The position numbers and the translations under genes were made by a program. Shown piece after piece: positions 14,236 through 23,091 of a stretch of DNA of 43,559 bases (position 1 is its first letter; each line of letters starts with the position of its first letter). The notes under the pieces are model-generated. The model searched no databases. It was not told the origin of the DNA and was given only the letters and a program-made list of their open reading frames with translations. Source of the stretch: Lachnospiraceae bacterium (GTDB taxonomy: Bacteria; Bacillota; Clostridia; Lachnospirales; Lachnospiraceae); the NCBI GenBank assembly GCA_029053015.1, contig JAIDHX010000009.1, positions 1 through 43,559 of the forward strand, given 5' to 3'.

Positions 14236-15954
14236 TTACTGCTCCAGATAAGAGGCTATAACATCCCACACAGCCGCAGGCTCGTAGCCCAGGCGCCATG
14301 CGGCGACGCCTCCCAGATTATAGCTCTGCATCACGTTCAGTTTTACACTGATGGACTGCAAATCCTCAATCCATATCTGATATCTTATCCCATCTTTGGT
14401 GACCTCTGCATAATTTTGTCCCGTCGTATCGTCCCATTCCGCTTCCATGCCGTACGTGCTCAGAACGGAATCCACATTCGCCATCGGATATGCTTCGCTC
14501 GTAACCGTCGTCCCTTCTACCTTCCACAATCTGGTATAAAAAGGCAGCGCATTGATCACCTTGTTGGCAGGCACATTTGCAACGGTTCTCTCGATGCCGC
14601 CTCTTACATAATCAATGGATGCAACAGAACCCGCTTCCTGGCTGCCCGCCCAGTGCTCGTCATATCCCATGACAATCACATAGTCGGCAACCACTCCCTG
14701 TTCTTCAAAATCATAGAAAGAATTGAAATTATACGGAACATAATTATCCACCGAAAGCACCAGCCCCGCCTCACGGCATCTTATGGACAACTCCCGCAAA
14801 AACTGGATAAAATGTTCACCTGACTCAGCAGTGATATTTTCAAAGTCTATGTTGATACCGTCCATGCCGCAGGCTGCTGCTGCCTCCATAATCCTGTCTA
14901 TCAGATAAGTCCTCGTCGTGGTTGCGGACAGTATTGTAGATACGTCCACCTCCGCACCTGTATTGGCACGGTAATTAAAATCATCTACAACGCCCCACAC
15001 TTCCAGCCCCTTTTTATGCGCCTTTTCCACATAAGAGGACGAGGCAAAACTCTGGATGTTTCCTTCATTATCCTTTAGGCTGAACCAGGTAGGCGCAATC
15101 ACTGTCAGCGAGCTCGCATTGGCAGTCACCTTATCCAGCGTATCATTGCCGCTGGAGGATGCAATGGCATGCCAGCCGATACAAATTTTCCCATCTCTCG
15201 TAAGAGAGGTATATACCGGGGGTACTACATCCGTCACCGGCTCCGGCGTTTCCTCTCGCTCATTTTCCAAAAACTTGTTTTCCACATAGCCAATCATCCC
15301 GTCTTCCGTCTTAATCTTGCACCATGTCTCCATTTTGTCAAGGATTATCACGGTTTCCGAAGCAGACAAATCCCTTAAGATAGGGCTTTTTACCCCGCCT
15401 AACACCCTGACTGCCGTGGCACCGGAAATATCGGCTACCTGCCTCTGCTCCCACTCTGTATAGACCTGCATACGCAGTGGGCTCTCAAACACCTGATAGG
15501 AAAAATTGGTGTACTGCTTTACAAAGTCGGCCGCTATATAATAAGTGGTAACATCGCCGCTGGTACGGGAAAAACTCAGCATATATCCGGCATCCTGAGG
15601 CGCGCCGTTTATCTGGAATGCATTGGTGCCGATCGGCGTCCGTATAATATCCGTGGGCGTCGTATAGAGAAGAAGCTGCTCCACCGGATCCACATAGAAT
15701 CTGTCGTTAAAATAGCGGTGTACCGTTGCCAGGTCAAAATAGCATACGCCATCCTTCATGAACGCCTTCTCTTCCACCATTTCATCCTGCAGAACAATCG
15801 TTACTTCGTCTTCTTTTGTAATGTGAAAATATTCGTATAAGTCCGCCCTCTCACGGGAATAGGAATATTTTTCAATAATCTTTGCCCCAAAAGCGGTGGC
15901 TCCTATAATGATAATCAGTATAATGGCAATCAACACCGGTATGGCCTTTTTCAT
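14236..15954 (-). CDS. GH18 family glycoside hydrolase with N-terminal anchor and SH3 domain
   Basis: 572 residues. One N-terminal transmembrane segment (PVLIAIILIIIIGATAFGA) is followed by a region like the copper-amine-oxidase/stalk domain, then a bacterial SH3 domain (about 180-235: VRVLGGVKSPILRDLSASET with the WCKIKTEDGMIGYVENKFL block), and a GH18 barrel (about 255-572). The catalytic motif is MDGINIDFE, with YVIVMGYDEHW and LGGVAAWRLGYE as later strands. This architecture is that of cortex or wall lytic enzymes of the YaaH/SleL/YdhD kind, which cleave N-acetylglucosamine linkages. It lies directly upstream of the interrupted cwlD in the same direction, which supports a joint role in spore or wall metabolism. 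Confidence 0.88.
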   Translation of the reverse strand: MKKAIPVLIAIILIIIIGATAFGAKIIEKYSYSRERADLYEYFHITKEDEVTIVLQDEMVEEKAFMKDGVCYFDLATVHRYFNDRFYVDPVEQLLLYTTPTDIIRTPIGTNAFQINGAPQDAGYMLSFSRTSGDVTTYYIAADFVKQYTNFSYQVFESPLRMQVYTEWEQRQVADISGATAVRVLGGVKSPILRDLSASETVIILDKMETWCKIKTEDGMIGYVENKFLENEREETPEPVTDVVPPVYTSLTRDGKICIGWHAIASSSGNDTLDKVTANASSLTVIAPTWFSLKDNEGNIQSFASSSYVEKAHKKGLEVWGVVDDFNYRANTGAEVDVSTILSATTTRTYLIDRIMEAAAACGMDGINIDFENITAESGEHFIQFLRELSIRCREAGLVLSVDNYVPYNFNSFYDFEEQGVVADYVIVMGYDEHWAGSQEAGSVASIDYVRGGIERTVANVPANKVINALPFYTRLWKVEGTTVTSEAYPMANVDSVLSTYGMEAEWDDTTGQNYAEVTKDGIRYQIWIEDLQSISVKLNVMQSYNLGGVAAWRLGYEPAAVWDVIASYLEQ

Positions 15955-16089
15955 GGTTTAACAGCTTCCTTTCCATGCAATGTACTTTACACAAAATACA
16001 ATTTTATTCCTTATTATAACAAACTATCCCCACTTCGTCATTACCAATTTTGACAAAATCCCTTAATATTTCATGAATATCCTGCGCCC

Positions 16090-16214
16090 GCTCCATGCTC
16101 CTATAGAGACATTTTTCAGGTTCGGAAGCCGAAAAAGCTGACGGCAGAGAGGCATTCCCGCAAAATTCCGTTCTCCGGCTTCCGTCCTATACAGAACAGA
16201 CGAACCATGGAGGC
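16090..16214. other. Intergenic structured region sharing an arm with repeat copy 2
   Basis: CGGAAGCCG (16122-16130) and CGGCTTCCG (16176-16184) form a 9-bp stem, and CTCCATG (16090-16096) pairs with CATGGAG (16206-16212). The 18 bases from 16093 (CCATGCTCCTATAGAGAC) match 16 of 18 bases of the outer arm of repeat copy 2, both differences being transitions. The ACGCTCTCGCTC motif is absent, so this may be a relic or a relative. Confidence 0.4.
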
Positions 16215-16222
16215 ACTGACAA

Positions 16223-16435
16223 TTACTTCCAGTCCGTTATCCTGTCATATCGCAGCTCTTTTAATCTGCCGTCCTCATCGAGCACATAATCCGCCATATA
16301 GATGGCATCCTCGCGGACGCATTTGTCTGCTATCGCCTTCGGCGATGCCGGCTTTCCTTCCAGAAAAAGGCTGACGCCGGACTTTCTGACGCTCTCCAGT
16401 TTTTCCTTCAGGCGCTGTCCTTCTTTTTCATACAC
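16223..16435 (-). CDS. Small hypothetical protein, 70 aa
   Basis: Not recognised. The sequence reads VYEKEGQRLKEKLESVRKSG then VSLFLEGKPASPKAIADKCV and REDAIYMADYVLDEDGRLKE, ending LRYDRITDWK; it is soluble and highly charged. The GTG at 16435 has AGGAGG 5 nt upstream (AGGAGGAAATTGT before GTG), which favours it over a longer frame that extends to 16558. The clear ribosome binding site and charged, non-repetitive sequence suggest a real gene. Confidence 0.65.
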   Translation of the reverse strand: MYEKEGQRLKEKLESVRKSGVSLFLEGKPASPKAIADKCVREDAIYMADYVLDEDGRLKELRYDRITDWK

Positions 16436-16953
16436 ACAATTTCCTCCTTTGCCGTCGGCACATTCGGTATAACCATAAAGAGTCCGTGATATAAATTTTC
16501 CGAAATACTGCCTTCTTTTGTAAATTTCTGCATATACTAAGATGCCCCGACTGTACAAAAAATACTAAAACTACCTGAAAAATTGAATTAAAACGAGCAA
16601 AAAATTTGGAAATAATTAAATTAGATACAGACACATAAGCCTGCAAGACATCCGCATACTATAGAAGTAACATTTTTTCTGCGGACAAGATACTAAAAAT
16701 TTCACAAAATAAATGCTAAAATACTTTCTAAAACCGGAAATCGCTTAGAATTACAAAAGCATAGATAAAATAGACTTAAACTGATAATCCTGAACCTTAG
16801 AAAGAAAAATAAAATGTACCGCACTGCCTCCTCTCCGTACAGATTGCCGGAGGCATCTTAGGGTTTCATTATAATCAACGCCGGTATATTTTGCAAGTTA
16901 AATTTCAAAATTCATAAAATTTTATTAAAAATCGTTAAACTGCGCTGGCACTC
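16436..16953. other. AT-rich intergenic stretch with no gene found
   Basis: No convincing ORF, RNA gene or riboswitch. ATACT-containing words recur (near 16560, 16690, 16725 and in the mecA promoter). One hairpin, TGCCTCC with GGAGGCA near 16826-16856, lacks a T-run. Confidence 0.5.
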
Positions 16954-16988
16954 TTGACTTAGAGGTTCGAAAAGTATAAGATACTTTT
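16954..16988 (+). promoter_or_regulatory. mecA promoter with the -10 inside a palindrome
   Basis: TTGACT (16954-16959) and TAAGAT (16977-16982) are spaced by 17 bp. The -10 is embedded in AAAAGTAT-AAG-ATACTTTT (16970-16988), a perfect inverted repeat with 8-bp arms that could be an operator. Confidence 0.55.
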
Positions 16989-17060
16989 AGTCAGATTTTA
17001 CGGGAGTTTCAGTCACCAACCAACAAAAATGCAGTATCTTAACAGTAAGGATGTGATAGC

Positions 17061-17822
17061 ATGAAAATTGAAAAAGTGAATGAAAACCAAATTCGCTGTA
17101 CGCTGACCCGTGAGGATTTGGCGGACCGCGAGTTAAAGATTAGCGAACTTGCATACGGTACAGAGAAGGCAAAAAATCTTTTCCGTGACATGATGCAGCA
17201 GGCTTCCTTTGAATGTGGTTTCGAAGCGGAAGATATTCCCTTGATGATAGAAGCAATCCCTCTCAATTCAGAGTGCATTGTACTGATTATAACAAAGGTG
17301 GAGGATCCGGAGGAGCTGGATACACGTTTTTCCAAGTTTGCCCCCTCTGTCCATGACGAGGACGACGATATGGACGATTCCATCGAAGATATGACGGACG
17401 GTGCCGATGAAGTGCTCGATTTATTTAAGCGGCTGCATGAAAGCCGTAAGGCGGCAGCAGGCGAAACGCAGAGCACACAGTCAAAGCCTGAACGCAGCAA
17501 CAAAAACGAAGGCGATTCCGAAAGCGCTGATTTGACACGGATTTTTGTATTTGATTCCCTGTACAATCTGACACGGCTCGCAGGCATGCTTGCCGGAAAT
17601 TACCAAGGTGAAAACTCTCTGTACAAGGACGAATCCGAAGGCTTATATCTGCTTGTAGTGCAGAAAAGCGGTCATACCCCCAAGGAGTTCAACCGTGTCT
17701 GCAACATTTTGTCAGAATACGGAAGCGCCCGTAAGAGTCTCCCCGCAAGCCGTTCCTATCTGGAAGAGCACTATTCCGCGGTTATCGCACAGAATGCCCT
17801 CCAGTCGCTTGCAGGAATCTAA
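17061..17822 (+). CDS. mecA: Adaptor protein MecA
   Basis: 253 residues. MecA is an adaptor that recognises substrates and delivers them to the ClpC-ClpP protease, first known as a negative regulator of competence. The N-terminal domain starts MKIEKVNENQIRCTLTREDL and continues RDMMQQASFECGF. An acidic, low-complexity linker follows (DEDDDMDDSIEDMTDGADE, about 95-115). The C-terminal ClpC-binding domain (about 155-253) has VFDSLYNLTRLAG and RVCNILSEYGS. A ribosome binding site (AAGGATG) precedes the ATG. It has its own promoter and terminator, so it is monocistronic. Confidence 0.93.
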   Translation: MKIEKVNENQIRCTLTREDLADRELKISELAYGTEKAKNLFRDMMQQASFECGFEAEDIPLMIEAIPLNSECIVLIITKVEDPEELDTRFSKFAPSVHDEDDDMDDSIEDMTDGADEVLDLFKRLHESRKAAAGETQSTQSKPERSNKNEGDSESADLTRIFVFDSLYNLTRLAGMLAGNYQGENSLYKDESEGLYLLVVQKSGHTPKEFNRVCNILSEYGSARKSLPASRSYLEEHYSAVIAQNALQSLAGI

Positions 17823-17833
17823 TCGCAGACTAC

Positions 17834-17864
17834 AAAAAGAGGCTGTCAGACAGCCTCTTTTTTT
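17834..17864 (+). terminator. mecA terminator
   Basis: AAAGAGGCTG pairs with CAGCCTCTTT around TCAGA, followed by T5, 14 bp after the mecA stop. Confidence 0.92.
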
Positions 17865-17917
17865 GTTATGAAACCGGGGCGCACGACGCACCCGCTTAAT
17901 ACGAATTTTTCCCGGAT

Positions 17918-18109
17918 TTATAAAGCCGCAATCTTCTCCATCAGTGCATCCACATCCATGCCATGCACCATCGCCGCCTCTTCCAGAGATTCACCCTGTG
18001 CGGAAGGACAGCCAAGACAATGCATACCCGCTTCCATCAAAATGGGAGCAACCTCGGGAGCCTGTCTTAAGATTTCGCCGATTGTCATGTCCTTTGTAAT
18101 ATTCTGCAT
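17918..18109 (-). CDS. DUF1858 domain protein
   Basis: 63 residues, [20 protein letters not shown] then [23 protein letters not shown]1858 proteins share the fold of the hybrid-cluster and ScdA-like N-terminal domain; the HCLGCP cysteines are the family hallmark and may bind metal or react with redox partners. The role is not established. GGAGG lies 7 nt before the ATG. It is alone and convergent with mecA. Confidence 0.9.
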   Translation of the reverse strand: MQNITKDMTIGEILRQAPEVAPILMEAGMHCLGCPSAQGESLEEAAMVHGMDVDALMEKIAAL

Positions 18110-18252
18110 AGTTCCACCTCCTTTTGTACCTGTTTAGTATAATACTTTCCCTTTCTTTTGGCAAGTCATTCCCAAAAATGAATTTTTCTTGTATTTTTTG
18201 TAAAACATTAGTAAAAATAAGTATTTGTATAGAAAAAAGTACATTTGCGCGC

Positions 18253-18281
18253 TTGACGTGTATACACGTTTTTCATATAAT
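18253..18281 (+). promoter_or_regulatory. pfl promoter with a perfect palindrome in the spacer
   Basis: TTGACG (18253-18258) and TATAAT (18276-18281) are spaced by 17 bp. The spacer holds the perfect 14-bp palindrome ACGTGTATACACGT (18256-18269), overlapping the -35. It is a good candidate operator, and it does not resemble the Rex half-site TTGTTAA. Confidence 0.75.
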
Positions 18282-18348
18282 ATTTTCATAAGATTAGCAA
18301 CCGAACCACTGATTCAAACTAATCAAATTTTATAGGAGGCATTTCAAA

Positions 18349-20388
18349 ATGAGACCAGAATGGAATGATTTTGTAGGCGGCAAATGGGAAAATGAAATCA
18401 ATGTTCGCGATTTCATCCAGAGGAATTACGAGCCCTATGACGGGGACGAATCCTTCTTAGCCGAAGCTACGCAGAACACAAAGGATTTATGGGCACAGGT
18501 ATTGGAGTTACAGAAGAAGGAAAGAGAAGCAGGCGGCGTTCTTGATATGGACACCAAGGTTATCTCCACCATCACTTCCCACGGCCCCGGATATCTTGAC
18601 AAGGATAAGGAGACCATCGTAGGCTTCCAGACAGACAAGCCGTTTAAGCGCTCCTTACAGCCTTACGGCGGTATCAGAATGGCAGAGAAGGCATGTTCTG
18701 ACAACGGCTACGAGGTTGACCCTGAAGTGAGCGAGTTCTTCTCCACCCACAGAAAGACACACAACGCAGGCTGCTTCGATGCATACAATCAGGAAATGAG
18801 AGCCTGCCGTTCTTCCCATATCATCACAGGTCTTCCGGATGCTTACGGCCGCGGACGTATCATCGGCGACTACAGACGTGTTGCTCTGTATGGTATCGAC
18901 AGACTGATTGAAGACAAACAGGCACAGAAGGATTCTACCGGACGTGTTATGACAGACGATGTTATCCGCCTTCGTGAAGAGATTTCCGAGCAGATGGTTG
19001 CTCTGAAATTGATGAAGGAAATGGCTGCTTCCTATGGCTGTGATATTTCCAAGCCTGCTACTAACGTAAAGGAAGCAATCCAGGCTACTTACTTCGGTTA
19101 CCTCTGCGCAGTAAAGGAGCAGAACGGTGCCGCTATGTCCCTCGGACGTACTTCCACCTTCCTTGACTGCTATGCGCAGAGAGATTTAAAGGCAGGCGTA
19201 TTTACCGAGGAGCAGATTCAGGAATTTGTTGACCACTTCATCATGAAACTGCGCTGCATCAAGTTTGCACGTACACCTGAGTACAATCAGATTTTCGCAG
19301 GCGACCCGGTTTGGGTAACCGAATCTCTGGGCGGTGTTGGTGTTGACGGACGTCACATGGTAACCAAGATGAGCTTCCGTTATCTGCACACCCTGACCAA
19401 CTTAGGACCTTCTCCTGAGCCCAACCTGACAGTTCTCTGGTCTACAAGACTTCCTGAGAGCTGGAAGAGATACTGTGCAAAGATGTCCATCCAGACTTCT
19501 TCCATCCAGTATGAGAATGACGATTTGATGAGAGTAACCCACGGTGACGACTACGGCATCGCATGCTGCGTATCCTCCATGGTTATCGGTAAGGAAATGC
19601 AGTTCTTCGGCGCTCGTGCTAACCTGGCTAAATGTCTTCTGTACGCTTTGAACGGCGGTATTGACGAAGTAACCAAGAAACAGGTTGGACCTAAGTACCG
19701 TCCTGTTACCGGCGACGTTCTTGATTATGATGATGTAATGGATAAATTCATCGATATGATGGAATGGCAGGCAGATGTTTATGTAAACACCCTGAATGTT
19801 ATCCACTATATGCATGACAAATACTGCTATGAGAGAGCACAGATGGCTCTTCATGACAGAGACGTAAAGCGCTACTTTGCAACCGGTCTGGCCGGTCTGT
19901 CCATCGTTGCAGACTCCCTCTCCGCAATCAAGTACGCTAAGGTTGAAGTTGTTCGTGACGAAGACGGCATCATTGTTGACTTCAAGACCACCGGCGATTT
20001 CCCGAAATACGGCAACGACGACGACCGTGTAGATACCATTGCGCATGACATCGTATCCAGATTCATGACCGCAATCAGAAGAAACCACGTATACAGAAAC
20101 GGTGTTCCTACCATGTCCGTACTTACCATTACTTCCAACGTAACTTACGGCAAGGCAACCGGCAACACCCCTGACGGACGTAAGAAAGGCCAGCCTTTCG
20201 CACCCGGCGCTAACCCGATGCATGGACGTGATACCCACGGCGCTGTTGCTTCCCTTTCTTCTGTAGCAAAACTGCCTTTCGAGGATGCGCAGGACGGTAT
20301 CTCCAATACCTTCACCATCATCCCCGGCGCACTTGGCAAGGAAGCTCAGGTATTCTCCGGCGATCTGGAGTTAGATTTAAACAAATAA
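18349..20388 (+). CDS. pflB: Pyruvate formate-lyase catalytic part, lacking the glycyl-radical domain
   Basis: 679 residues, against about 750 for full PflB. It converts pyruvate and CoA to acetyl-CoA and formate in anaerobic fermentation. The dual-cysteine active site is present as [21 protein letters not shown]-terminal blocks ([20 protein letters not shown] with I for V at the start, [31 protein letters not shown]) match PFL. The protein stops at [20 protein letters not shown], just where the C-terminal domain with RVSGYAV should begin. That domain is encoded separately at 20654-20893. AGGAGGC precedes the ATG. Codons are strongly biased, as for a highly expressed gene. Confidence 0.92.
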   Translation: MRPEWNDFVGGKWENEINVRDFIQRNYEPYDGDESFLAEATQNTKDLWAQVLELQKKEREAGGVLDMDTKVISTITSHGPGYLDKDKETIVGFQTDKPFKRSLQPYGGIRMAEKACSDNGYEVDPEVSEFFSTHRKTHNAGCFDAYNQEMRACRSSHIITGLPDAYGRGRIIGDYRRVALYGIDRLIEDKQAQKDSTGRVMTDDVIRLREEISEQMVALKLMKEMAASYGCDISKPATNVKEAIQATYFGYLCAVKEQNGAAMSLGRTSTFLDCYAQRDLKAGVFTEEQIQEFVDHFIMKLRCIKFARTPEYNQIFAGDPVWVTESLGGVGVDGRHMVTKMSFRYLHTLTNLGPSPEPNLTVLWSTRLPESWKRYCAKMSIQTSSIQYENDDLMRVTHGDDYGIACCVSSMVIGKEMQFFGARANLAKCLLYALNGGIDEVTKKQVGPKYRPVTGDVLDYDDVMDKFIDMMEWQADVYVNTLNVIHYMHDKYCYERAQMALHDRDVKRYFATGLAGLSIVADSLSAIKYAKVEVVRDEDGIIVDFKTTGDFPKYGNDDDRVDTIAHDIVSRFMTAIRRNHVYRNGVPTMSVLTITSNVTYGKATGNTPDGRKKGQPFAPGANPMHGRDTHGAVASLSSVAKLPFEDAQDGISNTFTIIPGALGKEAQVFSGDLELDLNK

Positions 20389-20407
20389 TGAATTGAGGAG
20401 GAACACC

Positions 20408-20635
20408 ATGGACGAAAAATCTATGATTGATGATTTGGTAAAAATGCTGGATTCCGGCATGGCAAACGGTGTCGGCCACGTCAATGTGGACTTTGATGAA
20501 AACAGCAATAATTCCAAAAACGTTCAGACAATGGGGTGTACGGATTGTTCCAGAACACCTTTAGCATGCAGTGTTCCCACTCTTCATCAGGGACTTGATG
20601 ATTACAGCGGTCGCAAAGACAGCGACAAAAATTAA
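20408..20635 (+). CDS. 75-aa cysteine-containing protein between the two PFL parts
   Basis: Not recognised as a known family. The N-terminal half, IDDLVKMLDSGMANGVGHVN, aligns with the start of the glycyl-radical domain encoded by the next gene ([20 protein letters not shown]), suggesting a duplicated piece of that domain. The C-terminal half differs: MGCTDCSRTPLACSVPTLHQ has three cysteines and there is no RVSGY motif, so it cannot carry the radical. GAGGAGG lies 7 nt before the ATG at 20408. It may help assemble or repair the split enzyme, or be a decaying duplicate. Confidence 0.75.
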   Translation: MDEKSMIDDLVKMLDSGMANGVGHVNVDFDENSNNSKNVQTMGCTDCSRTPLACSVPTLHQGLDDYSGRKDSDKN

Positions 20636-20653
20636 ATTAGGAGGAATAAAATT

Positions 20654-20893
20654 ATGGCAGCAAATGCACAGGTTGACAATTTAGTAGCTTTACTTGATGG
20701 CTATGCAACAAAGGGCGGTCATCACCTGAATGTAAATGTACTCAACAGAGATACCCTGTTGGACGCACAGAAGCATCCTGAGAACTATCCTCAGCTTACT
20801 ATCCGTGTATCCGGATACGCTGTTAATTTCATTAAATTAACACCGGAACAGCAGGCAGACGTTATCTCCCGTACATTCCATGAAGCTGTTTAA
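20654..20893 (+). CDS. Stand-alone PFL glycyl-radical domain
   Basis: 79 residues equal to the C-terminus of Pfl[41 protein letters not shown] and [20 protein letters not shown] correspond block for block to the PFL end, and the glycine of RVSGY is the radical site. Unlike E. coli GrcA, which is a spare part for a full-length enzyme, here it supplies the only radical domain in the operon, since the 679-aa protein lacks it. TTAGGAGG lies 9 nt upstream of the ATG, so it is translated from its own start. The activase PflA is encoded 130 bp downstream. Confidence 0.92.
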   Translation: MAANAQVDNLVALLDGYATKGGHHLNVNVLNRDTLLDAQKHPENYPQLTIRVSGYAVNFIKLTPEQQADVISRTFHEAV

Positions 20894-20917
20894 TCCGAAT
20901 CTGTTTTATCACTGATT

Positions 20918-20982
20918 CAAAGGGCTGTGTACTGTTTTCGTGCCGGTTGTCTTCAGCCGGCACGCGGTGACAGCCCTTTTTG
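20918..20982 (+). terminator. Terminator after the PFL genes
   Basis: AAAGGGCTGT (from 20918) pairs with ACAGCCCTTTTT. An inner stem GTGCCGG with CCGGCAC lies within it. It separates the catalytic genes from pflA and could lower pflA expression. Confidence 0.88.
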
Positions 20983-21022
20983 ACACGACAGCTTTAACAC
21001 TTTTAATAAAAAGAGGTTTTCT

Positions 21023-21781
21023 ATGAAAGGCAGAATACATTCTCTGGAAAGTTTTGGCACCGTGGACGGCCCCGGTGTCCGCTTCGTTGTTTTTGTACAG
21101 GGCTGCCCCATGCGATGCGCTTACTGCCACAACCCCGACACATGGGAGATGGCAGGCGGCACCATGATGGAGCCGGAAGAAATCATTGAACAGTTTGAAC
21201 GCAACAGGGGCTTTTACAAGGACGGCGGCATCACGGTAACCGGCGGTGAACCTTTGATGCAGGTTGATTTTTTAATTGATTTGTTCACCCTTGCAAGAAA
21301 GAGCAATATTCATACTTGTATAGACAGCTCTGGCATCGCATTCAACCGCAACAACACAGAGTTCATGAAAAAAATGGACAAATTGGCAGAGCTGACCGAT
21401 TTGGTTATGCTGGATATCAAGCACATTGACCCGCAAAAGCATTTGGAGCTGACCAGTCAGCCCAACACCAATATTTTAGATTTCTGCAGGTATCTTGACG
21501 AGAAAAAGATTGATATGTGGATTCGCCATGTAGTTGTACCCGGCCTCACGGACGATGACGTATATTTGGAGCAGCTTGGCTATTTTATCGGACAATTCCA
21601 CAACCTGAAGGCGCTGGATGTCCTTCCCTATCACACGATGGGTGAGAAAAAATACGAATCCCTCGGACTTCCCTACAAGCTCCACGGTGTCCCCGCCATG
21701 GACAAAGATAAAGTGGTGGAAAAGAAAGCCGTTATACTGAAGGGCATCAAAAAACGACGCGCAGAAATGCAAAACGCATAA
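21023..21781 (+). CDS. pflA: Pyruvate formate-lyase activating enzyme (radical SAM)
   Basis: 252 residues. It uses S-adenosylmethionine and a [4Fe-4S] cluster to abstract a hydrogen from the PFL glycine. The cluster motif CPMRCAYCHNPDTW (CX3CX2C) is present. VDGPGVRFVVFVQGCPMRCA precedes it and GGITVTGGEPLMQ follows, all typical. The length is standard. AAAAGAGG lies upstream of the ATG. Its substrate would be the separate glycyl-radical protein docked on the 679-aa subunit. Confidence 0.96.
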   Translation: MKGRIHSLESFGTVDGPGVRFVVFVQGCPMRCAYCHNPDTWEMAGGTMMEPEEIIEQFERNRGFYKDGGITVTGGEPLMQVDFLIDLFTLARKSNIHTCIDSSGIAFNRNNTEFMKKMDKLAELTDLVMLDIKHIDPQKHLELTSQPNTNILDFCRYLDEKKIDMWIRHVVVPGLTDDDVYLEQLGYFIGQFHNLKALDVLPYHTMGEKKYESLGLPYKLHGVPAMDKDKVVEKKAVILKGIKKRRAEMQNA

Positions 21782-21872
21782 AAGGGCTTGTATTTGTCCG
21801 TATTTTATATTAGAATATAAACGATGAGGCATTATATTAAGATTTAATACGCAATTAAAGGAGGATAATATT

Positions 21873-22043
21873 ATGGCATTTGTTATCAGCGATACATGTG
21901 TAGCTTGTGGTGCTTGTGAATCTCAGTGTCCTGTAGGTGCAATCAGCATGGGCGATGGCAAAATGGAGATCGATCCTAATACCTGCATTAGCTGCGGTTC
22001 CTGCGCAGGCGTATGTCCTGTAGGCGCTATCACCGAGGAATAA
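21873..22043 (+). CDS. 2[4Fe-4S] ferredoxin
   Basis: 56 residues, clostridial type. Two CX2CX2CX3CP motifs, CVACGACESQCP and CISCGSCAGVCP, bind two [4Fe-4S] clusters. It carries low-potential electrons between enzymes such as pyruvate:ferredoxin oxidoreductase and hydrogenase, and perhaps to PflA. AAAGGAGG lies 8 nt before the ATG. It is monocistronic, with a terminator after it. Confidence 0.96.
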   Translation: MAFVISDTCVACGACESQCPVGAISMGDGKMEIDPNTCISCGSCAGVCPVGAITEE

Positions 22044-22073
22044 TGCAACACAATAGGTCATTCCTATAAGAAA

Positions 22074-22120
22074 TGAAAAAGGCAGCTTAGGTATTTCTCC
22101 TAAGCCGCCTTTTCATTTTA
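22074..22120. terminator. Bidirectional terminator between ferredoxin and MerR-like genes
   Basis: AAAAGGC(A)GCTTAGG pairs with CCTAAGCCGCCTTTT; T-rich on the plus side and A-rich before it, so it can serve both convergent genes. Confidence 0.85.
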
Positions 22121-22144
22121 CCGCTCTTATATCGTTTTTGCTCA

Positions 22145-22966
22145 CTACTTTCTCAACAGCCTCCTCTTCTTCCGCAGCAAATCATCTATCTTCTTATAGT
22201 GCTCCTCCTCCCGTTTCACCTTCTCTGTATTGCGTTCTTCCTCGCGCTCTTCCTGCATTCGGAACTGATAATCCATTTCCTTCAGCACGCTTTCTTTCAT
22301 TTCCCGGCAGAGATATTCATTGTTTTCCTGCAGGGTTTCTTTAAATAACTGTTTTAACAGCCATTGCAATCGCTTGAATTTTTCTTCGTTTGACTCTCTC
22401 TGCAAGGACTTCTTCTGCTCTGCCGGCAATGGCTTGTCCTGCTTTCTTTCCACAGAGGGGATATCCTTCACCACCTCTGCCTCACCTGTCACACGCTTAA
22501 GCTCCGGTGTTTTTGCCGTCTCTTCCTGCTCCGCGCGCCCTCCTTTTACCACCTGTATCTTTCCTCTCTCCTGCTGTCCTTCGTTTATCTCTGCTTTTTT
22601 TATGCCTTGTCCACTCTCTGCCTTTTTTATTTCCTTAAGAAGCTCCGTCTGCTTCATGGAAGGAAACTCCTTAATTGTTTCTGCAGATTTCCGAAGTTTT
22701 TCTTCTTCCGCCTCCGGCACGGCTGCGGGTGTAATCATGTCCAGCTTTCCGTTTTTCAGTACCATTCTGATCGCTTTCAACTGCAGTCCCCTTTCCTTCA
22801 AATCCTTTATTTCCTGAAATCTTTTCACATCCTCTTCCGTATAATACCGGTGTCCCAATTCGTTTCGCTTGATGGGCAGCCCCAGTTCCTCTTCCCAATA
22901 GCGAAGTACATGTGCCTCCACCTTTACTCTTTTTGCTGCGTCTGAAATCAATAATGCACTACTCAT
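22145..22966 (-). CDS. MerR-like helix-turn-helix protein with long charged coiled coil
   Basis: 273 residues. The N-terminal MerR-type winged helix (about 1-75) reads AHVLRYWEEELGLPIKRNEL and GHRYYTEEDVKRFQEIKDLK. The rest (80-273) is E/K/R-rich and probably coiled coil, ending KVKREEEHYKKIDDLLRKKR. There is no effector-binding cysteine set, so it is not a metal sensor. Proteins of this build occur next to dnaB or in cell-cycle loci of Clostridia; the role is unknown. The start at 22966 has AGGCAGG upstream. It lies about 125 bp upstream of the dnaB stop in the same direction. Confidence 0.75.
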   Translation of the reverse strand: MSSALLISDAAKRVKVEAHVLRYWEEELGLPIKRNELGHRYYTEEDVKRFQEIKDLKERGLQLKAIRMVLKNGKLDMITPAAVPEAEEEKLRKSAETIKEFPSMKQTELLKEIKKAESGQGIKKAEINEGQQERGKIQVVKGGRAEQEETAKTPELKRVTGEAEVVKDIPSVERKQDKPLPAEQKKSLQRESNEEKFKRLQWLLKQLFKETLQENNEYLCREMKESVLKEMDYQFRMQEEREEERNTEKVKREEEHYKKIDDLLRKKRRLLRK

Positions 22967-23091
22967 CCTACATCCTGCCTTTCTGTTTCTCAACTTAAGT
23001 TTCCAAAAAAGAAAAGAGAACAACATAACGGAGCGCTCCGCTTCCTTATCTGTTCTCTTTTGTATTCTGATATGTAATTGTAAAGCTTGTC

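Noticed and set aside
19402..20238. 278-aa minus-strand ORF opposite pflB
   Set aside because: It is a shadow of the highly biased pflB codons; no ribosome binding site and no recognisable domain.
18349..20893. Split PFL as a sequencing frameshift or recent pseudogene
   Set aside because: Each part has its own start codon and strong ribosome binding site, an extra ORF lies between them, and all reading frames are clean with biased codons.
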